Below the pieces are notes generated by a model, which made no database searches, was not told the origin of the DNA, and worked only from the letters and a program-made list of their open reading frames with translations. 64,000 nt of DNA, from assembly GCA_024426085.1 (NCBI GenBank), contig CP087974.1:930001-994000 (forward strand), read 5' to 3'. Shown piece by piece: positions 34,833 to 46,156 of this stretch. The DNA is from Rhizobium sp. RCAM05350. GTDB taxonomy: Bacteria; Pseudomonadota; Alphaproteobacteria; Rhizobiales; Rhizobiaceae. Position 1 is the stretch's first letter, and the number at the start of each line of letters is the position of its first letter. The position numbers were made by a program, and so were the translations under genes.

Positions 34833-35350
34833 TCACAGCAGCGACTTTTCCAGACGTACCTTGGCCTGATCCAGGCCCAGCGACGGAGAAAAATCCGTGC
34901 CTTGCCGGATCTCGGTAAAACCTAGTCTTTTGTAGAGAGAAAGAGCCGCTTCGTTGGAGACATCAGTCTCGATACTCAGTGACGCCCAGATTTTCAAAGC
35001 GCATCCGGGCAAGAAGCTCGCCAATCAGCGCCGAGCCGACGCCCTTTCCCTGCCAGTGCGGGGTAATCCAGAGATCCGAGAGGTAATCCCAGCCGCGTGA
35101 GCGGTCGCCAGGATGCTCGCGGCTGTCTGCGGCGCCCCAGCCGATCATTTCACCAGTTGCAACAGCGACGACGACTTCAGCGTCCGGGCGACTGGCAAAG
35201 GTCAGAAAGCCGTCTTCGACGCGTTTCGACAGTCGGCTCAAACCAGCTCTGGTGAATGCGGTTCGATCTCCAGGCTTCAAATCCGATCCGCGCAACTGCC
35301 CCGGCATCCGAGGCAGTCATGTCGCGAAGGCGGAAAGCCGTTTCTACCAC
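34833..35350 (-). CDS. GNAT-family N-acetyltransferase overlapping the gatA end (frame breaks)
   Basis: About 170 residues rebuilt from three frames: N-terminus [20 protein letters not shown] with EAWRSNRI, middle [20 protein letters not shown], motif [21 protein letters not shown], and end [20 protein letters not shown]. Frame breaks near 35200-35260 and 34985. The GTG at 35350 lies within the last gatA codons, giving a short overlap and likely coupled expression with gatA. Confidence 0.8.
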
Positions 35351-36823
35351 CACTTGGCGGGCTGGAATTTTCCGGCGGCCTGCTCGATGACATGCGCCGT
35401 CTTGAACAGCGTTTCCTCCTCGAACGGCTTGCCGATCAGCTGCAGGCCAAGCGGGAGACCCTTGTGGTCGAGACCGGCGGGAACGGCAATGCCCGGCAGG
35501 CCGGCCATGTTGACCGTCACCGTGAAGATGTCGTTGAGGTACATCTTGACCGGATCGGATGCCGGATCCTCGTCGGCAATACCGAAGGCGGAGGACGGGG
35601 TGGCAGGCGTCAGGATCGCATCGACACCGGCGTGGAAGGCCAGTTCGAAATCGCGCTTGATCAGCGTGCGGACCTTCTGCGCCTGCAGGTAATAGGCGTC
35701 GTAATAACCGGCCGACAGCACATAGGTGCCGATCATGATGCGGCGCTTGACCTCGGTGCCGAAGCCGGCCGCGCGGGTCTTTTCGTACATGTCGGCAATG
35801 TCTTTGCCGTCGACGCGCAGGCCGTAGCGCACGCCGTCATAACGGGCAAGGTTCGACGAGGCTTCGGCGGGTGCCACGATGTAATAGGCCGGAAGCGCAT
35901 ATTTGGTGTGCGGCAGGCTGATATCGACGATCTCGGCACCGGCGTCCCTCAACCAGGCAATGCCCTGCTGCCACAGGGTTTCGATTTCCTCCGGCATGCC
36001 GTCGACGCGGTATTCCTTTGGAATACCGATCTTCATGCCCTTCAGCGACTGGCCAAGCGATGCCTCATAGTCCGGCACCGGCAGATCGACCGAGGTCGTG
36101 TCCTTGGCATCGACCGATGCCATCGACTTCAACAGGATGGCCGCATCGCGCACGTCGCGAGCGATCGGCCCGGCCTGGTCGAGCGAGGAGGCAAAGGCGA
36201 CGATGCCCCAACGCGAGCATCGGCCATAGGTCGGCTTGATGCCGACGGTGCCGGTAAAGGCGGCCGGCTGGCGGATCGAGCCGCCAGTATCGGTAGCCGT
36301 GGCGCCGGCGCACAGGAAGGCGGCAACGGCTGCGGCCGAACCGCCGGAGGAGCCGCCCGGAACCAGATCGAGGTTCGAGCCCTTGGCGCGCCAGGGGTTT
36401 TTCACCGGGCCGTAATAGGAGCTTTCGTTCGACGAACCCATGGCGAACTCGTCCATGTTGAGCTTGCCGAGCATGACGGCGCCGTCGTTCCAGAGGTTCT
36501 GGGTAACGGTGGATTCGTAGCGCGGCTTGAAGCCGTCGAGAATGTTGCTGCAGGCCTGGGTATGGACGCCTTCGGTGCCGAACAGGTCCTTGATCCCGAG
36601 CGGAATGCCTTCGAGCGCACCGGCCTTGCCAGCGGCGATGCGGACGTCCGATGCCTTGGCCATGTCGCGGGCCTTGTCCGGCGTGGTGACGATATAGGCA
36701 TTCAGCGCGCCATTGGCCGCATCGATCGCGCCGATATAGGCTTCCGTCAGTTCAACGGCGGAAAATTCCTTGGCGGCGAGCTTCGTGCGCTTCAGCGATG
36801 GTCAGGCGGGTCAGGTCGGTCAT
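35344..36823 (-). CDS. gatA: Asp-tRNA(Asn)/Glu-tRNA(Gln) amidotransferase subunit A (frame break)
   Basis: Glutaminase/amidase subunit of GatCAB. Amidase-signature residues are visible: catalytic Lys in [13 protein letters not shown], the Gly-Ser loop [15 protein letters not shown], and the Ser-cis-Ser nucleophile region [16 protein letters not shown]. Further on, [20 protein letters not shown] and the C-terminal [20 protein letters not shown]. One frame break near 36785 lies in the N-terminal helix after [12 protein letters not shown]. The start is 47 bases after gatC. Confidence 0.96.
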
Positions 36824-36870
36824 GGCAGGCTTTCAAAATCGGGTGCGTTCGGGCGACGGCTGCGAAGGAT

Positions 36871-37158
36871 TTATTCGACCACTTTCGGGACGAGGAAGAA
36901 ATTCCGGTCCTCGTTCGGCGCATTGGCGACGATATCGTCGGCCTTGTCGCCGTCGGTCACCACGTCCGCCCGCTTCTTCATTTCCATCGGCGTCACCGAC
37001 GTCATCGGCTCGACGCCGTCGACATTGACTTCGGAAAGCTGCTCGACAAAGCCGAGGATGCCGTTCAGTTCGCCGGTCATGCGCTGCGCGTCCTCTTCGG
37101 TGACGGCAATGCGGGCAAGACGCGCGACGCGCTTCACGGTGGCGAGATCAACTGACAT
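36871..37158 (-). CDS. gatC: Asp-tRNA(Asn)/Glu-tRNA(Gln) amidotransferase subunit C
   Basis: Small clamp subunit that wraps GatA and GatB. Complete, 95 residues, [20 protein letters not shown] to [11 protein letters not shown], with the typical [18 protein letters not shown] middle. First gene of gatC-gatA. The ATG at 37158 gives the family-length product. Confidence 0.97.
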   Translation of the reverse strand: MSVDLATVKRVARLARIAVTEEDAQRMTGELNGILGFVEQLSEVNVDGVEPMTSVTPMEMKKRADVVTDGDKADDIVANAPNEDRNFFLVPKVVE

Positions 37159-37262
37159 GGATATTCTCCGAGTACGAAATTTCCTACCCGCTATAATGAC
37201 CAAGCCCGAGGCACGCAACGGGGGAATGCCGCGTTGCGTGCGTCTTTGAGCATTTGCGGCCG

Positions 37263-37967
37263 TTAGAAAGCCACGCTACCGCCGACTGCGGGCGCTTCCA
37301 CCTTGGTCGCCGCGCCCTCCATTCCGGCGATGAACAGCTCTGGCGTCTGGTCGATGATGCCGAACGAGCCGTAGTGGCAGGGAAGAACCGTTGCGAACTT
37401 GAAGAAGCGCTGGCAGGCAAGGGCTGCCACGGCACCGCCCATGGTGAACCGGTCGCCGATCGGCACCAGGCCGATTTCCGGCTGGTGCAGTTCGTGGATC
37501 AGCGCCATGTCGGAGAAGATGTCGGTATCGCCCATATGATAGAGCGTCGGCTCGTCCTCGAAATGCAGGACGAGGCCATTGGCATTGCCGAGCGAATGCG
37601 ACACGCCATCCTCGGTCAGCTGCGCCGAGGAATGCAGGGCGTTGACGAAGGTGGTGGAAAAGCCGTCGAGATGGATCGTACCGCCGGTATTGCCCATTTC
37701 GAGCGCCTGAACGCCCTTCGAGCCCAGCCATGCGGCGAGATCAGCATTGGCAACGACGGTCGCGCCGGTTTCCTTGGCAAGCGCAATCGTATCGCCGACG
37801 TGGTCGCCATGGCCGTGGGTGAGGAGAATATGGGTGAGCCCGGCGGCTGCATCCTTGCGCAAGGATTCATCGAAGGATGGATTGCCGGTGAAGAACGGAT
37901 CGATGAGGATTTTCGACTTGGCGGTTTCTAGATGGAACGCGGAATGTCCGAGCCACTTGATCTTCAT
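37263..37967 (-). CDS. UPF0173 metal-dependent hydrolase
   Basis: Metallo-beta-lactamase-fold hydrolase of 234 residues, the usual length. Metal ligands are visible in [14 protein letters not shown] (HxHxDH), further His and Asp in [13 protein letters not shown], and [10 protein letters not shown]. Starts [20 protein letters not shown]. Substrate unknown. Intact and in one frame, between gatC and ruvX on the other strand. Confidence 0.93.
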   Translation of the reverse strand: MKIKWLGHSAFHLETAKSKILIDPFFTGNPSFDESLRKDAAAGLTHILLTHGHGDHVGDTIALAKETGATVVANADLAAWLGSKGVQALEMGNTGGTIHLDGFSTTFVNALHSSAQLTEDGVSHSLGNANGLVLHFEDEPTLYHMGDTDIFSDMALIHELHQPEIGLVPIGDRFTMGGAVAALACQRFFKFATVLPCHYGSFGIIDQTPELFIAGMEGAATKVEAPAVGGSVAF

Positions 37968-38075
37968 GACAATACTCCTTGAATGACAGTGGGGATTTAC
38001 AGCGGGGATGATTTGGCGGCAGGATAGAGATATGGATCACCCGAGTAATCCTAAAAGACCGAATCGGCAAATCAC

Positions 38076-38570
38076 ATGGCTGTTCTCAACATCGAAGACC
38101 TCGCATCCACTCTCCTGCCCAGCCAGGCCATCGCCGGCCTTGATCTCGGCACCAAGACGATCGGCATTTCCGTGTCGGATCTCGGACGGCGCTTCGCCAC
38201 GCCGCGCGACGTGATCAAGCGGGTCAAGTTCGGCTTGGACGCGCAAGCGTTGCTTGCCATGGCTGAGAAGGAAAGGATCGCCGCCTTCGTCATCGGCCTG
38301 CCGATCAACATGGACGGCTCGGCCGGTCCGCGCGCCCAAGCGACCAGGGCTTTCGTGCACAACATGGCGCAGAAGACGGATCTGCCGTTCATCTACTGGG
38401 ACGAACGGCTATCGACCGTGGCGGCCGAGCGGGTACTGATCGAGATGGATGTTTCGAGGAAGAAGCGGGCGGACCGGATCGATTCGGCGGCCGCCTCCTT
38501 CATTCTTCAGGGCGCGCTCGACAGGTTGGCATCCTTGGCGAAGGATGCGGCCGCAGCTTCCGAAGCCTGA
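38076..38570 (+). CDS. ruvX: Holliday junction resolvase-like protein RuvX (YqgF)
   Basis: RNase H-fold protein of 164 residues needed for 16S rRNA 5'-end processing in several bacteria. Landmarks are [20 protein letters not shown] (first acidic residue), [37 protein letters not shown] (catalytic Glu) and [16 protein letters not shown] (third acidic residue). Its 3' end overlaps the convergent DUF6105 gene by about 60 bases. Confidence 0.95.
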   Translation: MAVLNIEDLASTLLPSQAIAGLDLGTKTIGISVSDLGRRFATPRDVIKRVKFGLDAQALLAMAEKERIAAFVIGLPINMDGSAGPRAQATRAFVHNMAQKTDLPFIYWDERLSTVAAERVLIEMDVSRKKRADRIDSAAASFILQGALDRLASLAKDAAAASEA

Positions 38571-38852
38571 ACGGCCGGAAAACGCTTATTATACCAAGCG
38601 CGGATTTCGCGACGCTTGCGGAAAGCGATGATCGCAAACACCAGCAGGCTATCGAAGACGATGGCGCGGGCGACCAGCGGCGGAATGGTTTCCGGCGGAA
38701 TACCTGAGCACATTGCCGTAGATGGCAAAGACCAAATCATGCGCCTGACGCGTCAGCATGAAGATGCCAAAACTCATGTCGTAATAGGAAAGACCGTACC
38801 AGCCGGTGAGCAGGATGACCGGGCACGCCCAGAGGATCAGGAACCACTTCAT
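38507..38852 (-). CDS. DUF6105 membrane protein (frame break)
   Basis: About 115 residues. A first helix ([20 protein letters not shown]), then [20 protein letters not shown], and after a frame break near 38708 the helix [20 protein letters not shown] followed by a basic [13 protein letters not shown]. Matches the DUF6105 family of alphaproteobacteria as I know it. Inner membrane, function unknown. Coupled to the small gene upstream by an ATGA overlap. Confidence 0.75.
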
Positions 38853-39004
38853 GCCGTTCTCCCCTCAAGGAATGCGCCGTGCTTGACCTGTGCCGAAAGC
38901 CAATCCAGGGCGAGCAAGCTCACAAGGATGACTGCCGGAACCGCCAGATCGAGCGCAAGGCTCGCAAAAAACATCGTCATGATGATGACCAAGCCAGTTC
39001 TCAC
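38849..39004 (-). CDS. Small membrane protein upstream of DUF6105
   Basis: A 51-residue product starting with GTG at 39004 (RTGLVIIMTMFFASLALDLA, VPAVILVSLLALDWLSAQVK), with two helices. A GGAG site lies upstream. The stop overlaps the next ATG by four bases, so the pair is co-translated. No family recognised. Confidence 0.6.
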   Translation of the reverse strand: MRTGLVIIMTMFFASLALDLAVPAVILVSLLALDWLSAQVKHGAFLEGRTA

Positions 39005-39145
39005 CGAACGTGCTCCATTCCGCAAAACGTTAAAATTGTCTTGCCCGGCACTCTTGCCCGTTAACCCTGACAGCGCAACGTAAACCATTCGTTAAGGTTA
39101 ATTTCCGGGCGGCGCGGTTGCCGGGCTGTGGACAAGGGTCTATCG

Positions 39146-40114
39146 ATGGGCTCCTCCCTCCTTCAGGCCCTCCTTCCCATGACGATCATCTTCGAAAGCA
39201 TCCTGCCGATCTTCCTGCTCGTTTCGCTGGGCGTCTGGCTGAAGCGTTCGCCGCTGGTCGACAACACGCTGTGGGAAGGACTGGAGCAACTCGGTTACTA
39301 TATCCTGTTCCCTGCCCTTTTGTTCTCGACACTGGCAACCGCCGATTTCGCCGGCATGAAGACCGATGCGACGGCGCTGGCGACGATCGGCAGCATCACC
39401 CTGATGTCCGGCGCATTGCTGCTGCTCTGGCCACTGCTGCGTGCCCGCCATGTTTCGTCCGCTGCCTTCACCTCGATCTTCCAGACGGCAACGCGCTGGA
39501 ACGGTTTCATGGCGCTGGCCATCGCCCAGAAGCTCTATGGCCCACTCGGTCTCAGCCTGACGGCGCTGGTGATGACCTTGGTGATCATCCCCATCAATCT
39601 CTACAATATCGGTGTCTTGATCGGCTTCAACGGTGGGCCGAAGGGGCTGCGGTTCTTCGTCTTCAAGATTGCCACCAACCCACTGATCGTTGCTTCGGTG
39701 CTGGGAATTCTGCTGAATTTCTTCCAGTTGCCGGTCTATGGGCCGGTCCTGACCGCCGTCGAGATGCTGGCCAGCGCTTCGCTCAGCCTCGGGCTTGTCA
39801 TGGTCGGGGCTGGGCTGAAAGTCTCGGATGCGCTGCGGCCGAATTTGGTCACCCTGCTCGCGGTCTTCCTGAAACTGATCATCATGCCGGTGTTCATGGT
39901 CGGCACCGCCACCCTGCTCGGCATCCGCGGCGATGCGCTACTGGTGATCGCGCTTGGCGCCAGCGTGCCGACGGCAATGAATGGCTATCTGCTCGCCAAG
40001 CAGATGGGAGGCGACGCGCCGCTCTATGCCGCCGTCGCCACCGTCCAGACGGTCGTATCGTTCTTCACCATCCCGCTGGTCCTGACCGTGACCGGCTACA
40101 TCGCCGCCGGATAG
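39146..40114 (+). CDS. AEC-family (auxin efflux carrier) transporter
   Basis: About 322 residues with ten hydrophobic segments in two sets of five, the family layout. Examples are ESILPIFLLVSLGVWLKRSP, YYILFPALLFSTLATADF, FKIATNPLIVASVLGILLNF and SVPTAMNGYLLAKQMGGD. Moves organic anions across the inner membrane; substrate unknown. The ATG at 39146 has AAGGG upstream; MTIIFESILP at 39179 is an alternative start. The end overlaps the convergent acyl-CoA dehydrogenase gene by 19 bases. Confidence 0.88.
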   Translation: MGSSLLQALLPMTIIFESILPIFLLVSLGVWLKRSPLVDNTLWEGLEQLGYYILFPALLFSTLATADFAGMKTDATALATIGSITLMSGALLLLWPLLRARHVSSAAFTSIFQTATRWNGFMALAIAQKLYGPLGLSLTALVMTLVIIPINLYNIGVLIGFNGGPKGLRFFVFKIATNPLIVASVLGILLNFFQLPVYGPVLTAVEMLASASLSLGLVMVGAGLKVSDALRPNLVTLLAVFLKLIIMPVFMVGTATLLGIRGDALLVIALGASVPTAMNGYLLAKQMGGDAPLYAAVATVQTVVSFFTIPLVLTVTGYIAAG

Positions 40115-41747
40115 AGCAGATCGACGATGTAAGCGGAATCGAAGCGCGAATCGGAGCATGCCATAGGTCGAGCGCCAGCCGGCAGCCAATCGCGACTCGA
40201 GGAATGCATCAGCAATCCGCCCTGCCCCCAGCCGGTAGAGTTCGGCAGCGGCAGCAGCCAAAGCCAGCTGCTCGACCAGCATGCGGGCCGCCCCTTCGTC
40301 GCGCTCGCAGAGCGACATTGCGGCTCTCAGCACATCGACGGTCTTCTTGGCGGAAGGGCCGAGGTCGCGGCTAATGACCTGGAATAGCAGCTCGAACAGA
40401 TCCTTGCCGCGGGTGAGAACACGCAACACGTCCAGCGCCATGACATTGCCGGAGCCTTCCCAGATCGCATTGACCGGGGCCTCGCGATAATGCCGGGCGA
40501 TCGGACGCTCCTCGACATAACCGCTGCCGCCAAGGCATTCCATCGCCTCATAGATCAGCGCAGGCGCGATCTTGCAGCTCCAGTATTTCGCAACCGGTGT
40601 CATGATCCGCGCATAGGCCGCGTCCTCGGCACTGTCACGCGCCTTGTCGAAGGCTTCGGCGAGCCGGAAGGACAGCGCGCTGGCGGCGGCGACATCGAGC
40701 GCCATATCGGCCAGAACCCGCGTCATCATCGGCTGGGCGACCAGCGGCTTGCCGGAGACCTTGCGGCCACGCACGTGATGCACGGCTTCGGCCAGCGACG
40801 CACGCATCATGCCGGCCGAAGCCAGTGCGCAATCGAGACGCGTCAGCGTCACCATGTCGAGGATGGTGCGGATGCCGGCATCGGGTGTGCCGAGCACGAA
40901 GCCGAACGTATCGGAGAACTCGACCTCGGAAGAGGCGTTCGACCGGTTGCCGAGCTTGTCCTTCAGCCGCTGGAAGCGCAGGCCGTTCGCGGAGCCATCC
41001 TCCAGAAGACGCGGAACGAGAAAGCAGCCGAGCCCGTCGCGGGTCTGCGCCAGCATCACGAAGGCATCGCTCATCGGCGCCGACATGAACCATTTATGGC
41101 CGTTCAGCCCGGTAGATCCCCTCGCCCACCCGTTCGGCGGTCGAGGTATTGGCCCGCACATCCGTGCCGCCCTGCTTTTCCGTCATGCCCATGCCGATGG
41201 TGACGGAGGCTTTCTGCATCCATGGCCGGTTAGACGAATCATATTTCCGCGACAGGATCTTTGGCGCCCATTCCTTCTGGACCGCCGGCGACGCCGAGAT
41301 CGCAGCCACGGAGGCGCTGGTCATGGTCAGCGGGCAAAGATGGCCGCATTCGAGCTGCGCCGTCAGATAGAAGCGCAGCGCCCGTGCCTTGTGGGAGCGG
41401 CCGCGCTCGTCGGCGATGTTTTCCCAGGCCGAGGCATGCAGGCCCGATGTCACCGAGCGGCGCATCAGCGCGTGCCAGGCGGGGTGGAATTCGACCACAT
41501 CAAGCCGCTCGCCGCGAGGCCCGTGAGTACGCAGCTTCGGCACGCCCTCATTGGCCATGCGCGCCAGATCCTGCGCCTCGGGCGAGGTCACATAGCGGCC
41601 GATCGTCTCGAAATCGTCGCGCAAGCTGCGCGGCATCGGTGCGGCGATATCGACCAATAACGGGTCGGAGCGGAAGGCATTGATCCCTGACCAGGGTTTC
41701 GGCTGGTTTAGATCGGCTAGTTTCTGTTCGGTGCGGTTCAGAGTCAT
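40096..41747 (-). CDS. AidB-like acyl-CoA dehydrogenase (frame breaks)
   Basis: About 550 residues, FAD-dependent acyl-CoA dehydrogenase fold of the AidB branch. Landmarks are GMGMTEKQGGTDVRANTS, TGLNGHKWFMSAPMSDAFV, MVTLTRLDCALASAGMMRAS and ECLGGSGYVEERPIARHYRE. Frame breaks near 41120 and 40160; the corrected end reads SRFDSAYIVDLLYPAAM. E. coli AidB belongs to the alkylation response, but whether this copy has that role cannot be told. Single gene. Confidence 0.88.
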
Positions 41748-41946
41748 GTCGCGTTTCTAACCCAAGTCCCTATGCTTAGGAACAGCATCAGGCCGGGATA
41801 AATGCGGCTGCCCGCAACAATTTGCAGACGGTGCGCAATGGCCACAAAAGCGTGGGGATCGGGCGGGTTTGTGCAGCCTTTGCCTTGCCGGTTGGGCATA
41901 CAGTCATTATAGACCCACGCAACTTCACCAAATGAGGCGGCTCCCC

Positions 41947-42886
41947 ATGGATTTCTTTCCGCATCGCCACCTGCTCGGCATCAAGGGCCTGAGCGAACAG
42001 GACATCACGCTCCTGCTCGACCGGGCCGACGAAGCCGTCAAGATTTCCCGCCAGAGAGAAAAGAAGACCTCGACGTTGCGCGGGCTGACGCAGATCAACC
42101 TGTTCTTCGAAGCTTCGACCCGGACACAATCCTCCTTCGAACTGGCCGGCAAACGGCTTGGCGCCGATGTGATGAATATGTCGGTCAGCAATTCGTCGGT
42201 GAAGAAGGGCGAGACGCTGATCGATACAGCAATGACGCTGAACGCCATGCATCCGGACGTACTGGTGGTGCGCCATTCGTCGGCCGGTGCCGCCGCACTG
42301 CTCGCCCAAAAGGTTTCCTGCTCCGTCGTCAATGCCGGTGATGGCCAGCATGAACATCCGACGCAGGCGCTGCTCGACGCGCTGACCATCCGCCGCGCCA
42401 AGGGCAAGCTGTCGCGCATCATCGTCGCCATCTGCGGCGACGTGCTGCATTCGCGTTGCCCGCTCCAACATCCTGCTGTTGAACCAGATGGGCGCCCGCG
42501 TCCGTGTCGTTGCTCCTGCAACCCTGCTGCCCTCCGGTATCGCCGACATGGGCGCCGAGGTCTATCACTCGATGGAAGAAGGCTTGAAGGATGCTGATGT
42601 CGTCATGATGCTGCGCCTGCAGCGCGAGCGCATGGCCGGCTCCTTCGTTCCCTCGGTGCGCGAATATTTCCGCTATTATGGACTTGATGCCGAGAAACTG
42701 AAAGCCGCCAAGGAAGACGCGCTGGTCATGCATCCCGGCCCGATGAACCGCGGCGTCGAGATCGCCTCGGAGATCGCCGACGGACCGCAAAGCGTCATCG
42801 AGCAGCAGGTCGAGATGGGGGTCGCCGTTCGTATGGCGGTGATGGAAACACTTCTTCTCTCGCAGAACCAGGGGCCGCGCACATGA
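41947..42886 (+). CDS. pyrB: Aspartate carbamoyltransferase catalytic subunit (frame break)
   Basis: Second step of pyrimidine synthesis: carbamoyl phosphate and aspartate to carbamoylaspartate. About 313 residues. The carbamoyl phosphate loop is [35 protein letters not shown] and [12 protein letters not shown] are further landmarks. The frame breaks near 42455 (DVLHSR, then [15 protein letters not shown]). The ATG at 41947 is preceded by GAGG. The stop overlaps the pyrC-like start (ATGA). Confidence 0.95.
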
Positions 42887-44174
42887 CCAACTCGCTTGTC
42901 CTGAAGAACCTGCGCATCATCGACCCCTCGCGCAACCTCGATGAAACCGGCACCATTATCATCGAAAATGGCGTCATCGTTGCTGCCGGACAATCGGCCG
43001 AGAAACAGGGCGTTCCTAAAGGCGCCGAAATCAAGGACTGCACTGGCCTGATCGCCGTGCCCGGCCTGGTCGATGCCCGCGTTTTCGTCGGCGAGCCCGG
43101 CGGCGAGTATCGCGAGACCATCGAATCTGCATCGCGGGCCGCAGCCGCCGGCGGCGTTACCTCGATCATCACCATGCCGGATACCGATCCCGTCATCGAC
43201 GACATAGCGCTGGTGCAGTTCGTCCAGAAGACGGCGCGCGACAAGGCGCTCATCAATGTCTACCCAGCAGCAGCGCTGACCAAGCATCTCGATGGCGAAG
43301 AGATGACCGAGTTCGGCCTGCTGCGCGAAGCCGGTGCCGTCTGCTTCACCAATGGCCGCCGCCCGGTGCACGACACGCTCGTCCTTCGCCGCGCCATGAC
43401 CTATGCCCGTGAATTCGGCGCTGTGATCTCGCTGGAAACCCGCGACAAGTATCTCGGTGCCGATGGCGTTATGAACGAAGGGTTGCTCGCCAGCTGGCTC
43501 GGCCTCTCCGGCGTGCCGCGCGAAGCCGAAATCATTCCCGCTCGAGCGCGACCTGCGCATCGCTGGCCTGACGAAGGGTGCCTATCACGCCGCGAAAATC
43601 TCGCTGCCGGAATCGGCTGAAGCCATAGCAACCGCCCGCAAGCGTGGCGCCAACGTCACCTGCGGCATCTCGATCAATCATCTGACCTTGAACGAAAACG
43701 ATATCGGCGAATACCGGACCTTCTTCAAGCTGTCGCCGCCGCTGCGTGGCGAAGACGATCGCGTCGCGATGGTCGAGGCTCTGGCCAACGGCACGATCGA
43801 TATCATCGTCTCCTCACACGATCCGCAGGACGTCGACACCAAGCGCCTGCCTTTTGCCGATGCCGCCGATGGCGCGATCGGGCTGGAGACCATGCTTGCG
43901 GCCGCCTTGCGCCTCTATCACAGCGGCACCGTGCCGTTGATGCGCCTGATCGATGCCATGTCGACCCGGCCTGCGCGGATCTTCGGGCTCGATGCCGGAA
44001 CGCTGAAGCCGGGTGCCAAGGCCGACATCACGCTGATCGATCTCGAAGAGCCGTGGATTTTCGGCAAGGACTCGATCGTGTCCCGCCTCGAAAAACACGC
44101 CATTCGAAAATGCCCGCTTTACCGGCCGGGCCGTTCAAACCTATGTTGCGGGAAAACTGGTCCACGCCATCTAG
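42883..44174 (+). CDS. pyrC: Dihydroorotase-like protein, probably inactive PyrC' type (frame breaks)
   Basis: About 430 residues of the amidohydrolase superfamily, coupled to pyrB. The metal-binding HxH that should follow PGL(I/V)D is absent: the sequence reads [20 protein letters not shown]. The C-terminal catalytic DHAP-type motif is [15 protein letters not shown], with Ser at the usual Asp. The pattern fits the non-catalytic dihydroorotase homologues (PyrC') that support aspartate carbamoyltransferase in Pseudomonas. Frame breaks near 43540 and 44090; the corrected end reads [20 protein letters not shown]. An active dihydroorotase would then be encoded elsewhere. Confidence 0.88.
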
Positions 44175-44201
44175 GCGACACGGACTACGGGAGGGGAACC
44201 G

Positions 44202-44812
44202 GTGGAACTTTTGTCTGGCAACTCGGGCCGGCGCTGACGGCCGGCGCTGCGATCTTCGGCTATCTGCTCGGCTCGATCCCCTTCGGCCTCATCCTCACCC
44301 GCATGGCCGGGCTGGGTGATGTGCGCAAAATCGGCTCCGGCAATATCGGCGCGACCAATGTGCTGCGCACCGGCAACAAGAAACTGGCCGCAGCCACATT
44401 GCTGCTTGATGCCCTGAAGGGAACTGCCGCTGCGGCAATTGCCTCACGCTGGGGGATAGAGGCTGGTATCGCCGCCGGTTTCGCGGCCTTCATCGGACAT
44501 CTCTATCCCGTGTGGCTCGGGTTCAAGGGTGGCAAGGGTATCGCCACCTATATCGGCGTGCTGCTGGGACTGGCGCCGATCATGGTTCTCCTGTTCGCCG
44601 CGATCTGGCTGGCGATGGCCAAACTCACCCGTTACTCCTCCCTCTCGGCGCTGGTTGCAACGCTGATCGTTCCGGTTGTATTGTTAGCGACTGGCTACGG
44701 AAAGATCGGCCTGCTGTTCGTGGTGATGAGCATCATCACCTGGATCAAGCACCGGGCGAATATCCAGCGGCTTTTGGCCGGCACGGAAGGCCGGATCGGG
44801 GAAAAGGGATAG
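44202..44812 (+). CDS. plsY: Acyl-phosphate glycerol-3-phosphate acyltransferase (frame break)
   Basis: Membrane enzyme that adds an acyl group from acyl phosphate to glycerol-3-phosphate, the first step of phospholipid synthesis. About 204 residues. Conserved motifs are [38 protein letters not shown] and [19 protein letters not shown]. The GTG at 44202 has GAGGGGAA upstream; one base is missing near 44214 (MELLS then [12 protein letters not shown]). It follows the pyrC-like gene in the same unit. Confidence 0.93.
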
Positions 44813-44818
44813 GGCAGA

Positions 44819-45970
44819 ATGTCGAACGACAGCGCAGGACGAAACGGGATTGCGCTGTCGGAACGACAAAGGATTGCCTGGCTGAGGCTGATCCGCAGCG
44901 ACAATGTTGGGCCGGCAACCTTTCGTGATCTCATCAATCATTTCGGCTCGGCCGAAACTGCGCTTGAAATGCTGCCCGAACTGTCGCGGCGCGGCGGCTC
45001 CACCCGCGCCATCCGTGTCGCCTCGATGGCTGAAGCAGAAAAGGAACTGGCTGCCGCCCATCGGTTCGGTGCACGCTTTATCGGCGTCGGCGAACCCGAT
45101 TATCCCCCGGCCCTACGCCAGATCGACGGCGCCCCACCGCTGCTCGCCGCCAAGGGCAATGTGGCCACCGGCACCGTCCCCTCCCTCGGCATCGTCGGCT
45201 CGCGCAATGCCTCGATCAGCGGCACGAAATTCGCGGCGATGATCGCCCGCGACGTCGGACGTGCCGGCTACTCCATTATATCCGGGCTTGCACGCGGCAT
45301 CGATACGGCGGCGCATCGCGCCAGCCTCGACACAGGAACCATTGCTGCGCTCGCAGGTGGCCTCGACCAGCCCTACCCGCCCGAAAATATCGGTCTCCTG
45401 GAGGAGATCACCGACGGTAATGGCCTGGCCATCAGCGAGATGCCGTTCGGCTGGGAACCGCGTGCCCGTGATTTCCCGCGGCGCAACCGGCTGATTGCCG
45501 GCGTCAGCCTCGGGCTTGCCGTCGTTGAAGCCGCATCCCGATCCGGATCGCTGATCACGGCGCGCTATGCCGCCGATTTCGGCCGGCTGGTCTTTGCAGT
45601 GCCCGGCTCGCCGCTCGATCCGCGCTGTCACGGCACCAACGGGCTTTTGAAGGATGGTGCGATCGTCACGACAGAGGCGCAGGACATATTGCAGGCCCTG
45701 GCACCGCTCAGCCGCATTGATCTCTTCACACCGCCGCAAGCGGAGGAACCGGGCGAACATGATGCGAGGCCGATGGTACCACCACCGAATGAGAATGATC
45801 GGGTGCGGATCACCGATGCGCTCGGCCCGACGCCCGTCGAGATCGACGACATCATCCGGCACACCGGCCTTTCGGCCTCCGCTGTCTATCTTGTGCTTCT
45901 AGAACTGGATCTTGCCGGAAGACTTCACCGGCACCCCGGCGGTCTTGTTTCCCTCAGCATTGGAGAATGA
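44819..45970 (+). CDS. dprA: DNA-processing protein DprA
   Basis: Protein of 383 residues that loads RecA on incoming single-stranded DNA during transformation. Complete in one frame. An N-terminal SAM-like region ([20 protein letters not shown]) precedes the Rossmann-fold domain ([80 protein letters not shown]) and a C-terminal winged helix ([20 protein letters not shown]). Six bases after plsY. Confidence 0.96.
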   Translation: MSNDSAGRNGIALSERQRIAWLRLIRSDNVGPATFRDLINHFGSAETALEMLPELSRRGGSTRAIRVASMAEAEKELAAAHRFGARFIGVGEPDYPPALRQIDGAPPLLAAKGNVATGTVPSLGIVGSRNASISGTKFAAMIARDVGRAGYSIISGLARGIDTAAHRASLDTGTIAALAGGLDQPYPPENIGLLEEITDGNGLAISEMPFGWEPRARDFPRRNRLIAGVSLGLAVVEAASRSGSLITARYAADFGRLVFAVPGSPLDPRCHGTNGLLKDGAIVTTEAQDILQALAPLSRIDLFTPPQAEEPGEHDARPMVPPPNENDRVRITDALGPTPVEIDDIIRHTGLSASAVYLVLLELDLAGRLHRHPGGLVSLSIGE

Positions 45971-46156
45971 CAGCTGCCTTTTACCAGACAGGATGTCACC
46001 GGCTTCGACAAAAGCCATTTCGATCAGGTAGCACAACATCTCGGCGCCCTCGTTGGCGGCGACGCCGCGAAGTTCCCCGAGCATATGCCTGATATAGGCG
46101 ACCTTTTCGCGGGCCTGTGCTTCTTTCTTGCCGGCCCCGGTTGAATTCGGAATCAT
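45899..46156 (-). CDS. Conserved hypothetical protein convergent with dprA
   Basis: An 85-residue protein from the ATG at 46156: [60 protein letters not shown]. Helical and short, of a kind found widely in rhizobia; no function known. GGGAAAA lies upstream. Its end overlaps the end of dprA by about 70 bases. Confidence 0.65.
   Translation of the reverse strand: MIPNSTGAGKKEAQAREKVAYIRHMLGELRGVAANEGAEMLCYLIEMAFVEAGDILSGKRQLSFSNAEGNKTAGVPVKSSGKIQF

Noticed and set aside
35113-37155. A 680-codon plus-strand open frame opposite gatA and gatC
   Set aside because: gatA and gatC on the minus strand explain this DNA fully. The frame has no domain and a shadow-type composition.
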